Source: JAYUHK01 sp043778415
Lineage (GTDB): Bacteria; Bacteroidota; Bacteroidia; Chitinophagales; Saprospiraceae
Reading direction: 5' to 3'
DNA length: 15,661 nucleotides
NCBI GenBank assembly: GCA_043778415.1
Contig: JAYWGG010000264.1
Location: forward strand, 1-15,661
The translations under genes were made by a program, and so were the position numbers. Positions 7,010 to 15,202 of this stretch are shown here, piece after piece. Each line of letters opens with the position of its first letter. Within the stretch, counting starts at the first letter, position 1. A model generated the notes under the pieces. That model had not been told where the DNA came from and made no database searches. It saw only the letters and a list, made by a program, of their open reading frames with translations.

Positions 7010-9722
7010 TTTTCTTAAAAAAATATTTTTACTCGCTTTTCTGACATGCTTAAATAGCTTATATGCTTTTTCGCAGGACACATGGAAGCTCGTCGGGCAG
7101 GTGTCCGACAGCACTCGCCGTCCGTTGGCGACCGCCTCCGTATATGCTACCTCTACCGATAGTCTGAATACATTTCTTGCTTTTGGGAGCAGCGACGAAA
7201 ACGGTATTTTTACGCTGATTTTAGACAAAAAAGTAAGCTCTGTCACGCTGCACGCCAGTTATTTGGGCTATGAACCGTACAAAATACTTATTCTGCAAAA
7301 AAATAATATTCCTAATTGGGATATTGTTTTGGCTGCCCAAAAATATAATTTGCCAGAAATCGTCGTGTCGGCGCGCCCGTCGGATATTATTCAAAGGAAC
7401 GATACGACGACTTACCAACTCAAATATTTTCGCGATTCGAGCGAATACAGTGTGGAAGATATTTTAAAAAAGCTGCCGGGTGTGACAGTGAAGGACAACG
7501 GCGAAATATCGGTGAATGGAAAGGCGATTGACAAAGTATTGGTGGAAGGTTCGGATATGTTTGGGCATCAATACACGATTGGAACAAAAAATATTCGCGC
7601 CGATTTTATTGACCAAGTGCAGGTAATTGACCGCTATCAGGACAATCCAGTGTTGAAAAACGTCCGTTTTTCGGACGCTATGGTGTTGAATTTGAAGGTA
7701 AGCGACACAAAGAAAAATGTCATTTCTGGCTCACTCGACTTGGGTGCTGGCTGGGGTCAGGAGTGGAAAACGTATATCCACAGCAACGTTTTTTCGTTCT
7801 CGAAGAAGACTAAAATTATTTTTTTGGGCAATGCAAACAACATCGGGCAGGCAAATGGCGCGGAAGAAATCGCAGCAACTTACAGCAATGGCGGCGAAAA
7901 AGACTGGAAAACCGAGCCACAAAAAACACCCGATTTTATCCCGAATCCGAGCATCGAAAACGCTGGACTGCAGCCGACCGATGTGGACAATGGAAAAAAT
8001 ACGCTGCTATCGCTTCGTTCAGAATTTAATTTGCCACATGACTGGATTTTGAGTGCAAATGCGACTTTGGGACGGAAAAAAGATACTCAAATAACCGACT
8101 ACAAGCAAGTTTTTTCATTCGACAATCGCTACGAAATCGAAACTAAAAAATTGTTGAATCTCAACAATCGTTTTTTGGAAACCGAGTTGTCACTCCAAAA
8201 ATTCAATGCAGCGCGCACGCGAAGTTTCCAAATATTTACAAAATTGGCGACGAATCTGATGAGTAGCCAACAAAATGTCACAAAAATTGAAGAAACTAAA
8301 ATTTATTTTCTTCAAAATAAATTTTATCAAGAAAATCCGAGCGGATTTTTGAGCGCAAACTATACCCAAAAGTTGAGTGAAAATAGTGCTATCCAGTACC
8401 AACTGAAAGCGCAACAAACTACAAAACCGCAAAATTTTTCGACTGCCAATGCAGATTTTCCGAGCTATTTTTTGTTGGACGGCAGCTACTATTTTTTGAA
8501 TCAAAGAAGCCAACTTCGACACCGAGAGTTGGAGTTTTTGACAAAATACAACTTGATTTTTCGTCAATTTCCAACTGAAATCAGTGCAAAATACTCACAA
8601 TCTGCAACCGATTTTGAAGTTCGAAAAGAGTTGTTAAATGACTTAAAAACAGCTATTTTGTTGCCTTTTTCATACAATTCGACTTCGAGTAAGCAGATAG
8701 AAAGCAACGCTAAAATTAGTTATGAATGGATGAACTCTGTGACAATCATAGGAGCTTTGCAGGCGGCGTGGAGAAAGTCGGAAATTATTTCGTCGTCAGC
8801 TTTGCCGACAGCTTATTTTTTGCCGAGTGTGTCGTCTAAAATTACTTTTCAAAAACGTTGGTCAGCTATTCAGGAGATGAATGTCGGCTATTGGTTGAGC
8901 AATTTTGTCCCCGCCAATTATGATTTGTTTGCGGCGAATTACTTCACCGATAATTTTACTTATCTCCTAAACAACAACAGAATCTCTGTCACAAAAAAAC
9001 ACAAAGTATTTATTTCGTATCGCCGCCAAGACCTATTTAATTCCAGAAATTATAATTTTTTTGCATCTTACCAGTTGCTTCCTACGGCTTGGAGCGAACA
9101 AATTGCTTTCGACCGCTCGCTGCAAGTCATTCAACCTTTTTTGAGCCAGCAACCCAACAAAAACTGGACGGTAAATGGCAATTTCGAGCAGTTTTTTCAG
9201 CCCATCAAAACTCGTTTTGCACTCAATATCGCCTACGGGCAAAATTTTACGCAGTCGCTGATATTTCCAAAAAATATCAATTTTTTTCAGCAATCTTTCC
9301 GCAGCAAAACGTCTGTGAAGATTTTTTTGCTCCGAACCAACGCGCAGCTGCACCTCGAACATACCTTTTTGCAGACCTATTCTTCCATCGTCCAAAATAC
9401 GGCTTCTCCCAATATCAATAAAGCTAACTTGTTGGAAATCAGATTTTTATACAAATGGAAAGCGTGGCGACTTTCTTACGTCCTGAATAAAAATATCGTT
9501 CAAAGTTCTGCTCAACAAGCTGTGAATTGGCAAAATAGCCACTTCAAAATATCTAAAAATGTGCTGCTTTTTCGCCAAAAAACAAACATCGAACTCGGCA
9601 TTTATAACCTCGAAAACAACCAGCAATATCGTTCTCTACAAAACGATGCGCTTTTTACGTTCAGTTCTTCGGTGGAGTCTGTCGCTCGATTTTTTTTCCT
9701 AAAATTTGATTTTAGTATTTGA
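7006..9722 (+). CDS. TonB-dependent receptor-like outer-membrane beta-barrel protein, with apparent one-base frame break after the start
   Basis: This encodes a protein of about 905 residues with frame restored. A signal peptide ends in AFSQ (about residue 24). It is followed by a carboxypeptidase-regulatory-like beta domain (about 28-105, with LVGQVSDSTRRPLATASVYA), a plug-like domain (about 115-210, with VEDILKKLPGVTV and NGKAIDKVLVEGSDMFG), and a long beta-barrel to the C-terminus. Such proteins take up or sense large ligands at the outer membrane; the ligand is unknown. The main frame is open from a TTG at 6945 inside the preceding gene. The natural start, ATG 7006, forms an ATGA overlap with that gene's stop but runs out of frame at seven A (7017-7023). 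One more A gives MIFLKKIFLLAFLTCLNSLY, a normal signal peptide. It is presumably translationally coupled to the GLPGLI gene. Confidence 0.88.
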
Positions 9723-9810
9723 CACAATTTCTTAAAGAATGTATCTAAATAGTTATGTTATGCAAGGATTTTAAATTGATTCTTCTGAATTTAACTTTGT
9801 AGCCATTTAC

Positions 9811-9862
9811 TTGGTTTTTGTCACTTTTTTTCTTGATAAAAAAAGTAACCAAAAAAATCAAG
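9811..9862. terminator. Long A/T-rich hairpin after the TonB-type gene
   Basis: TTGGTTTTTGTCACTTTTTTT (9811-9831) can pair with AAAAAAAGTAACCAAAAAAA and the following TCAA (about 9838-9862), leaving a short loop and a few mismatches. The right arm is the first part of the 235-bp repeat. Only this copy shows the left arm within the window, because copy 1 begins at the window edge. Its position after the gene suggests a 3'-end role, but it is poor in GC and lacks a clean U-tail on the plus strand. Confidence 0.55.
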
Positions 9863-10076
9863 TGCTCTGTATAAATTCTAAAGTTTTTGCTTAAAAATCC
9901 CGTCGGCGCGCGAAAAATACTCGTCGGCTTCGCCAGACTTCAAACAGTTTTCGCTTCACCAGACGATATTTTTGCAAAAACTTGAATTTCTACAAGGCAC
10001 GTCTGAAAATACAGTCATATTGAATAAGAAACTACCTGAAATTTTAGTAAAAAAATATTTTGCGTAACGTGAGTTA
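9842..10076. repeat. Dispersed 235-bp direct repeat, copy 2
   Basis: This is the second copy of the sequence at 12-246, in the same orientation, 9830 bases away. It lies in the intergenic space between the convergent ends of the TonB-type gene and the histidine kinase gene. The first 170 bases are almost identical between copies and the last 65 are diverged. One extra base near 9950 and one fewer T near 10061 mean that no reading frame is conserved along the full length, which argues against coding. Confidence 0.85.
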
Positions 10077-10079
10077 TAA

Positions 10080-10108
10080 GTAACCGACACCTCAAAGGTG
10101 TCGGTTAC
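10080..10108. terminator. Perfect 13-bp stem-loop at the convergent gene ends
   Basis: GTAACCGACACCT and AGGTGTCGGTTAC pair perfectly around a CAA loop. It lies 21 bases beyond the stop of the minus-strand histidine kinase gene and just after repeat copy 2. The T run that follows on the plus strand is short (TTTGT), and the minus strand has none, so termination is inferred from stem strength and position. GTGTCGGTAAC at about 10112-10122 repeats one arm imperfectly. Confidence 0.7.
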
Positions 10109-10128
10109 TTTGTGTCGGTAACTTCGGT

Positions 10129-13100
10129 TCAATCTATATCGTAATCAAATACTTTGGGTATCGTGATGGTCACTCGCGTCCCGTAGCCGTCGCCTGCGGC
10201 ATCTTTGAAAATATTATCGGTATAAATTTGACTTATTTTCATGCTATTGATGTTGTTGTAGATTGCTTCCAACTCCGAGAGCATTTTTGTTCCGTTTTGA
10301 GTGCCTTTGGAGGCAATTTTTTCGGCGGCGGCTCGTCCTACTCCGTCGTCTTCTACGATAATTCGGACACAGTCTTCACCGTTCTCCAAATAAATCTTTA
10401 CCGTGCCAGCCCCGTCACTTTTGTTTCTTATACCGTGTTCTACTGCATTTTCGACATGGATTTGGACTATCATCAGAGGCACTTTGATTTCTGCCAACGA
10501 GTGTATCGCCAGCGCGCTCGGTGTCACTATCGAGAGGCTTTTGCCAAAACGCGCCTGCTGGATGTGCAGGTAATTTTCGGTCAGGTGCAGCTCGCTCATT
10601 AGGGCGTGATAGCTTTGCTTGTTGCGGCTATTTTTGAATACCGTACCGATGTTCTCCGAAAGTTTGCCGACTACCGACACCGCTTCTTCATCGTCATCTA
10701 CGCGGATTTGAAGCCACTGCAAAGCGTTGTTGATGAAGTGTGGATTGAGTTGATTGATGATGGCATAAATTTGTAATTTTGTTTTTTCTTTGCTCATCAC
10801 TTCCACCGTCACCTTGTTTTTCTCTATGATGAGTTCGTTTTCTTTCACTTTTATCAAAAAATAGTTTCTTCTTTGAACCAAATACAGTACAATAGCCGAC
10901 AGCGCGACGAAAAAAAGCAACCAAAACCACCATGTCTGCAACAAAGGACGCGAGATGCTGAACGAAACGGACTCAGTGCGCGACTCAATGCCATTTTTGA
11001 TGGCTTGAAGCTCGAAAACATAGCTGCCGTAGCCGAGATTCTGGTAGGTTATGAACTCTCTGTCCGTCAGTTCGCTCCAACTGCTGTCGCCAGACAAGCG
11101 GTATCGAAATAGGACATTGTTGTAGAGCATCGGGTTGTTGGACATACCGAAGTGGATAGTGACACTTCGCTCCGTGCTTTCCAATTCGATGGTTTTTTGG
11201 AGCTGCTCTGCCACGAAGTTTTTATCTTTTCCTACACTTACTTTTTTTATGAACGCTGCGGGGCGAATGGTGTCTGCGATAAATATTTTCGATTTTTGGC
11301 AGATTACTCCTCTGTTCGACACAATCCACATATTGCTATCGCGGTCTATCCAAACCCCATTTTGTATGGGAACACCACTTCGGTAATTGTCATATTTGGT
11401 CTGAAAACTACCCCGAAACTCCACCCGTCGCGGCGTGGCATAAAATGCCTCCAAATCTAAAAGATGATAGCCCGTCGAATTGCCCAACAAAAGCGTGTGA
11501 CCGCCTTCGACTACCTTACATATCGTCACAGTTGATTTGCCGATGAGCTGCTCCGCAATGGGTTGGAGCAATGCAGCAAGATTGCTTCTGCTCGTGAGCA
11601 AGCTGTCTTTATTCTCCAAAAAAAATAAACCTTCTTTACAGCCCAACCACAGGTTGCCGTGAGCATCTTCTGCCATACTCAAAGCACTGCGCGTCTGGGG
11701 GTTATCTTCTGGTGACCAGTTGAAAACACTATCTCTGCGGGGGTCGTAGAGCGCAATGCCTTGGCTCGGGCGACCCATCCAGTATCGCCCATAGCGGTCT
11801 TCGAGGGTCGTGAGGACATTCGTGAGCTGCAACCCTTTCTGTTTGTCTATTTTGCGCCACGCCGCTTCGTCGCCTATGGACGCGCCTTTTGGCAGTATCC
11901 AAAGCCCTGCGTCATGTGTGCCGCGCATCAGCTCGCCTTTTTTATTTTGGTTGAAAAAAAAACCGATAATCCCTTTGTGGTGTAAAGTCCATTTGTCCTT
12001 TCCATCGAAAGCAAGAAGCCCACAGGAATTCCCTTTTTGCAACTCCTGGGATTGTAAATTGAAGAGCATTTTTCCGTCATACACAAAACTGCCGTCGATG
12101 TATTTTCCTACAAACATTCCCTTGGGCTGCGGGTGCATGAAAGCACCATCAAAACGAGCCAAACCTTTCATGTAGCTCGCTAACCAAATAGCTCCGTCGC
12201 TCGGCGACTGTACTACACACCATGTTTCTGGCATCATACCCGGCGCATCTTTTGGCAGCTGCATCTGGTAGGGCAGTACCCGAAGGACTTCGCTCTCGGT
12301 AGATATCCAGTAAGTACCAGCTTTGTCACAAAAAATATGGTGGGGCAACGATGAACTTTCGTAGATGGTAGTGCGCAGGACGCGCAGGGTCTGTGCGTCG
12401 TAGTCACAAATCAAAAAACGCTTGTCGCCTACGATAGAGTAAATGCTGACAAAAGTGCCGTTGGAGGGATTGAAGTCCCACAGAATTGGTTTCTCCAATA
12501 CAATTGGATTCGGCTGGCTACCATACCTATCGGACAGATGAGGATAGGGATGTTGCTCCCATTTTTCGGACTGGTAGGTGTATAAATTTTCTTTATAAAG
12601 CGCGTACAAGATTCCCCTTCCATCGCGGTTGTTGAGGAGACCAAGGTATTTAGTATCCAAAGCGGTATTTTTTTGTAAAATTATCGGCGACAAAACTCCT
12701 GACATCCACTCGTAAGTATCGTGAGCGTGGGTGCTGTCATTGACGAGTCTTATGATGTAGCGGTGTTTGAAATAATCCGACCAAATATGTTCAAACTTCG
12801 TATAGTGGGAGCTTGTGTTGGAGTCCATGAGTTGAGTACCTGTGGGTATAAACTGCAAGGTAGCATAGTCGAATACAAAAAGAGCAAGCTGTGGATAGTC
12901 ACCTACTCTAAATACTTTTTTTTGGAATCGGTCGTAAAAAGTATTATTATCAAGGGCTTTGGTATCGGGTTCTATTTTTAAAAATTGTTCACTCTCGAGC
13001 GAAAAGATGATGTATCTGTTCAAATTATTATTAAGTAGCCAAATGAACCCTTCAGCGTCTTCAAAAATATTTTCGACGGTGTGATAGGTAAGCCCGTCTT

Positions 13101-13317
13101 TGATGTTGTAGTTTTTCCAATGCTTGCCATCGAAGCGATTGACTCCCCCGCTGTAACTGCCTACCCACAAGAAGCCTCGACTGTCTTGAAAAATATCGGT
13201 ATAACCTGACTCTCCGAGTCCATCCTCTGCGCCATAAGAGATGGTGGCGCAGCCCTGCGCGCTGGCACAAGCGGCTGCGCCGACCAAAAAGAACAAGGCG
13301 AAGATGAGTTTTTTCAT
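10129..13317 (-). CDS. Sensor histidine kinase with periplasmic beta-propeller (Reg_prop/Y_Y_Y/LytS-type)
   Basis: This encodes a 1062-residue membrane sensor kinase. The signal peptide (about 1-20, ASAQ) leads into propeller repeats such as QDSRGFLWVGSYSGGVNRFD, EDAEGFIWLL, DGAIWLASYMKGLARFDG, DRYGRYWMG and DAHGNLWLGCKEGLFFLE. A Y_Y_Y-type Ig-like domain (about 700-790, with FRYRLSGDSSWSEL and GYGSYVFELQA) and one membrane helix (about 794-816, TWWFWLLFFVALSAIVLYLV) follow. The cytoplasmic part has the His_kinase motif QLNPHFINNAL with phosphoacceptor His860, then the ATPase N-box VENAVEHG and G-box EDDGVGR. The N-box is intact, so it should be active. Related proteins control LytTR-type response regulators, usually encoded next door, but none is present here. 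ATG 13315-13317 precedes a clean signal peptide. Confidence 0.92.
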   Translation of the reverse strand: MKKLIFALFFLVGAAACASAQGCATISYGAEDGLGESGYTDIFQDSRGFLWVGSYSGGVNRFDGKHWKNYNIKDGLTYHTVENIFEDAEGFIWLLNNNLNRYIIFSLESEQFLKIEPDTKALDNNTFYDRFQKKVFRVGDYPQLALFVFDYATLQFIPTGTQLMDSNTSSHYTKFEHIWSDYFKHRYIIRLVNDSTHAHDTYEWMSGVLSPIILQKNTALDTKYLGLLNNRDGRGILYALYKENLYTYQSEKWEQHPYPHLSDRYGSQPNPIVLEKPILWDFNPSNGTFVSIYSIVGDKRFLICDYDAQTLRVLRTTIYESSSLPHHIFCDKAGTYWISTESEVLRVLPYQMQLPKDAPGMMPETWCVVQSPSDGAIWLASYMKGLARFDGAFMHPQPKGMFVGKYIDGSFVYDGKMLFNLQSQELQKGNSCGLLAFDGKDKWTLHHKGIIGFFFNQNKKGELMRGTHDAGLWILPKGASIGDEAAWRKIDKQKGLQLTNVLTTLEDRYGRYWMGRPSQGIALYDPRRDSVFNWSPEDNPQTRSALSMAEDAHGNLWLGCKEGLFFLENKDSLLTSRSNLAALLQPIAEQLIGKSTVTICKVVEGGHTLLLGNSTGYHLLDLEAFYATPRRVEFRGSFQTKYDNYRSGVPIQNGVWIDRDSNMWIVSNRGVICQKSKIFIADTIRPAAFIKKVSVGKDKNFVAEQLQKTIELESTERSVTIHFGMSNNPMLYNNVLFRYRLSGDSSWSELTDREFITYQNLGYGSYVFELQAIKNGIESRTESVSFSISRPLLQTWWFWLLFFVALSAIVLYLVQRRNYFLIKVKENELIIEKNKVTVEVMSKEKTKLQIYAIINQLNPHFINNALQWLQIRVDDDEEAVSVVGKLSENIGTVFKNSRNKQSYHALMSELHLTENYLHIQQARFGKSLSIVTPSALAIHSLAEIKVPLMIVQIHVENAVEHGIRNKSDGAGTVKIYLENGEDCVRIIVEDDGVGRAAAEKIASKGTQNGTKMLSELEAIYNNINSMKISQIYTDNIFKDAAGDGYGTRVTITIPKVFDYDID

Positions 13318-13391
13318 TGGAGTACAAATGTGGGATTAAAAAATGAGAAACTAAAATAAAACGCGCTGTTTTTTTTTCCTATTTCTATCCA

Positions 13392-13399
13392 CAAATATA
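13392..13399 (-). promoter_or_regulatory. Candidate -7 element (TATATTTG) for the histidine kinase gene
   Basis: On the minus strand this reads TATATTTG, an exact TAnnTTTG match, about 75 bases upstream of the kinase ATG. The expected -33 TTTG is not visible; that area is T-rich. The opposed tandem-repeat pairs begin about 33 bases further upstream. Confidence 0.5.
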
Positions 13400-13431
13400 A
13401 CATAAAAAATCATAAAAGGCAGCTTTCGGGT

Positions 13432-13480
13432 CACGAAAGGGTGTTTTGGAGCCACGAAACAGTGTTTTGGAGCCACGAAA
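13432..13480. repeat. Two tandem 21-bp units plus a partial third
   Basis: The units are CACGAAAGGGTGTTTTGGAGC (21 bp, 13432-13452) with a near-identical copy at 13453-13473 differing at two positions. CACGAAA then begins a third unit at 13474. A 6-bp inverted repeat (CTTTCG at 13423-13428 with CGAAAG at 13434-13439) overlaps the first unit. There are no spacers, so it is not CRISPR-like. It lies just upstream of the kinase promoter. Confidence 0.75.
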
Positions 13481-13532
13481 GCCAAAAGCATCAAAAAAGC
13501 ATTAAAAAAGGTTTGTCAAAATCAAAAAAACC

Positions 13533-13584
13533 GTTTCATACCCCCAAAAGGGGTGTTTCATAACCCCAAAAGGGGGGTTTCGTG
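13533..13584. repeat. Two tandem 22-bp units plus a partial third, opposite in sense to the previous pair
   Basis: Two units of 22 bp (13533-13554 and 13555-13576) share GTTTCATA followed by CCCCAAAAGGGG, a perfect 12-bp palindrome, and differ at two positions. GTTTCGTGG then starts a third. The complement of the neighbouring 21-bp units reads CCAAAACACTGTTTCGTG. This aligns with CCAAAAGGGGTGTTTCATA here, so the two arrays look like inverted versions of one motif. Confidence 0.7.
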
Positions 13585-13882
13585 GGAAGCAGTCCCTTTA
13601 TCTTATTTTCTTGCCCTATCATTGCACCAGCAAAACGAAAGACAAAACTCGGCATTTGTGGCAGGGTAAGACCTTGTATAACTTTTGAAAGGCAACCCTG
13701 AAAGACAACCCCAAAAAACAATTTTTTTTAATCTGGTAGATTACAGAATAGGACTTTTTGCTGAATGGTAAAGTTGTGTTTTTGGTTTTGCTACTATTGC
13801 AAATTCCAACTGACAACCCGAACACAGGATTACAAAGTAGGGCGGAAATTCCGAATACGAAAATTTTGGAAACTATCAGGTT
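13585..13882. other. Intergenic stretch with no recognisable gene
   Basis: These 298 bases lie between the tandem repeats and the small zinc-ribbon gene. The frame open from TTG 13758 starts hydrophobic but runs across the zinc-ribbon gene and the palindrome in another frame and looks spurious. GTATAACTTTTG near 13676 resembles a -7 element with one extra T. No terminator is seen. Confidence 0.4.
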
Positions 13883-14074
13883 ATGTCAATATCTAAATGC
13901 CCCACCTGCGGCAATTCAGAAAAAGGAGCGTCCATTCATCAATGCAAAGAGTGTAGTTACATTGGCTGCTTTAAAGGTGGAGGCTTACTTTCAAGTAACA
14001 GTGGATGCTTTTCCGGGAGCAGATGTCCAAGATGCGATAAAAGTAATTCAAAGCAACTCGACAAAATTTCTTGA
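13883..14074 (+). CDS. Small cysteine-rich zinc-ribbon-like protein
   Basis: This encodes a 63-residue protein starting MSISKCPTCGN. Three CxxC pairs are visible: CPTC (6-9), CKEC (21-24) and CPRC (48-51), plus Cys29 and Cys43. That is the pattern of a small zinc-binding ribbon with one or two metal sites. The middle is glycine- and serine-rich (GCFKGGGLLSSNSGCFSG). It has no signal peptide and is presumably cytoplasmic. Zinc ribbons of this size often act as adaptors or nucleic-acid binders, but I do not recognise the family. The ATG is preceded by a plausible A-rich leader, though no strong promoter is visible. Three regular CxxC pairs in so short a frame make chance unlikely. It is flanked downstream by strong palindromes and the Rpn-type gene. 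Confidence 0.6.
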   Translation: MSISKCPTCGNSEKGASIHQCKECSYIGCFKGGGLLSSNSGCFSGSRCPRCDKSNSKQLDKIS

Positions 14075-14105
14075 AAAGGAGTCGTGTGTAAAACCACACC
14101 CCCAA

Positions 14106-14164
14106 ACACATGGACGCAAACCCATCGCCAAGCTCCATCTAGCAGTGGGTTTGCGTCCATGTGT
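14106..14164. repeat. Perfect 19-bp inverted repeat with 21-base loop
   Basis: The arms ACACATGGACGCAAACCCA (14106-14124) and TGGGTTTGCGTCCATGTGT (14146-14164) are exact reverse complements around a 21-base loop. A smaller hairpin (GTGTG at 14084-14088 with CACAC at 14095-14099) precedes it. No T-tract follows on either strand, so a standard intrinsic terminator is not supported. It lies between the zinc-ribbon gene and the promoter of the Rpn-type gene. It could be a mobile palindromic element, an RNA processing structure or a protein-binding site. Confidence 0.85.
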
Positions 14165-14236
14165 CCTATCTGAATAAAATTAGTCGCGCCGTGCCTAAAA
14201 CTGCTTTTGACTGATAGCTACAAAGTCATTTTTTTG

Positions 14237-14244
14237 TATCTTTG
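14237..14244 (+). promoter_or_regulatory. Strong -7 promoter element (TATCTTTG) for the Rpn-type gene
   Basis: TTTTTTTGTATCTTTGTAC is the very common form of the Bacteroidota -7 region, and TATCTTTG matches TAnnTTTG exactly. It lies 18 bases before the ATG at 14263, so the leader would be short. A TTTG at 14206-14209 is a little too far upstream to be an ideal -33 element. Confidence 0.7.
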
Positions 14245-14262
14245 TACTAAATTCAGTTAGCA

Positions 14263-15153
14263 ATGGCAAAAAAACTAATACGGTTTGATTGGGCGATGAA
14301 GAAAATACTTCGCCATAAAGCAAACTTCGATATTTTGGAGGGCTTCCTGTCCGAATTGCTCGGCGAAGAAGTCAAAATCAAGCAAATCCTCGACAGTGAA
14401 AGCAATAAGGAAACCGAAGACGACAAGTACAATCGGGTGGATATTCTTGTCGAAAACTCGTCAGGCGAACTCGTTATTATCGAGGTACAAAATAGCAAAG
14501 AGTATGACTATTTTCATCGGATGCTTTTTGGAGCGGCTAAAGCTATAACCGAACACATCAAGGAAGGGCAACCCTATGCCGAAGTGAAAAAAGTAATTGC
14601 CATTACTATCGCTTATTTTGATTTAGGTCAAGGTAAGGACTACGTCTATCATGGGACGACTGTTTTTAAAGGTATTCATAAAAATGATTTACTGATGCTC
14701 GCCGACAAGCAAGTCGAACTGTACAGAAAGAATAATATCCATGAGATTTATCCTGAATTTTGGGTAATCAAAGTGGGTAAGTTTGGCAATATAGTGAAGG
14801 ATAAACTCGATGAGTGGATCTACTTTTTCAAAAATGCAGAAATAAAAGCGGGTTTTTCTGCAAAAGGATTGAAGGAAGCAGGCGAACGCCTTGATGAAAT
14901 GAATCTGAATGAAAAAGACGCAAAAGAATACAAAAGGTACTTGCGAGGACTTCGAGATATAGCCAGCGAGCAGCATACTAAAATGGCAGACGCACAAGAA
15001 TTAATCAAACAAGGAATAAGTAAGGGCGAAGAAAATAAAGAAACTGAGGCAGTCCTCGGTTTCAACAGCATCGGCGTTGAGCGAGAAAAAATAGCCCAAG
15101 CCTTCAGCATCTCTATCGAAAAGGTCAACCAAATCATTGAAAATAAACGGTAA
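14263..15153 (+). CDS. Rpn/PD-(D/E)XK nuclease family protein (transposase-like)
   Basis: This encodes a 296-residue protein of the Rpn/PDDEXK transposase-like group, whose characterised members are DNA endonucleases that raise recombination. The N-terminus has the family opening RFDWAMKKIL (7-16). The catalytic core reads RVDILVENSSGELVIIEVQN, giving Asp60 and Glu74-x-Gln76, the D...ExQ form of the PD-(D/E)XK site. The helix YDYFHRMLFGAAKAI (81-95) follows as usual. The C-terminal part is charged and helical (about 190-255) and ends in IGVEREKIAQAFSISIEKVN, which resembles the short helix-turn-helix-like tail of many homologues. The ATG has a good promoter just upstream. No inverted terminal repeats or target duplications are evident, so this is not a demonstrable insertion sequence. 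It appears full length and intact. Confidence 0.88.
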   Translation: MAKKLIRFDWAMKKILRHKANFDILEGFLSELLGEEVKIKQILDSESNKETEDDKYNRVDILVENSSGELVIIEVQNSKEYDYFHRMLFGAAKAITEHIKEGQPYAEVKKVIAITIAYFDLGQGKDYVYHGTTVFKGIHKNDLLMLADKQVELYRKNNIHEIYPEFWVIKVGKFGNIVKDKLDEWIYFFKNAEIKAGFSAKGLKEAGERLDEMNLNEKDAKEYKRYLRGLRDIASEQHTKMADAQELIKQGISKGEENKETEAVLGFNSIGVEREKIAQAFSISIEKVNQIIENKR

Positions 15154-15202
15154 ATGAACCGCCCACCAGCATACAGTAGCAAACCTACCATCAAACCCAC
15201 GC

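Noticed and set aside
13432..13585. Possible small CRISPR array
   Set aside because: The units are directly adjacent with no spacers, there are only two full copies of each, and no cas genes are nearby.
14106..14164. Integron attC site or insertion-sequence end
   Set aside because: The palindrome is perfect, without the characteristic extrahelical bases and GTTRRRY core of attC sites. No integrase or matching terminal repeat is seen on the far side of the Rpn-type gene.
13758..14177. 139-codon frame with a hydrophobic start overlapping the zinc-ribbon gene
   Set aside because: It needs a TTG start, crosses the zinc-ribbon gene and the palindrome in another frame, and shows no domain features beyond a short hydrophobic stretch. 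The Cys-pair pattern favours the other frame.
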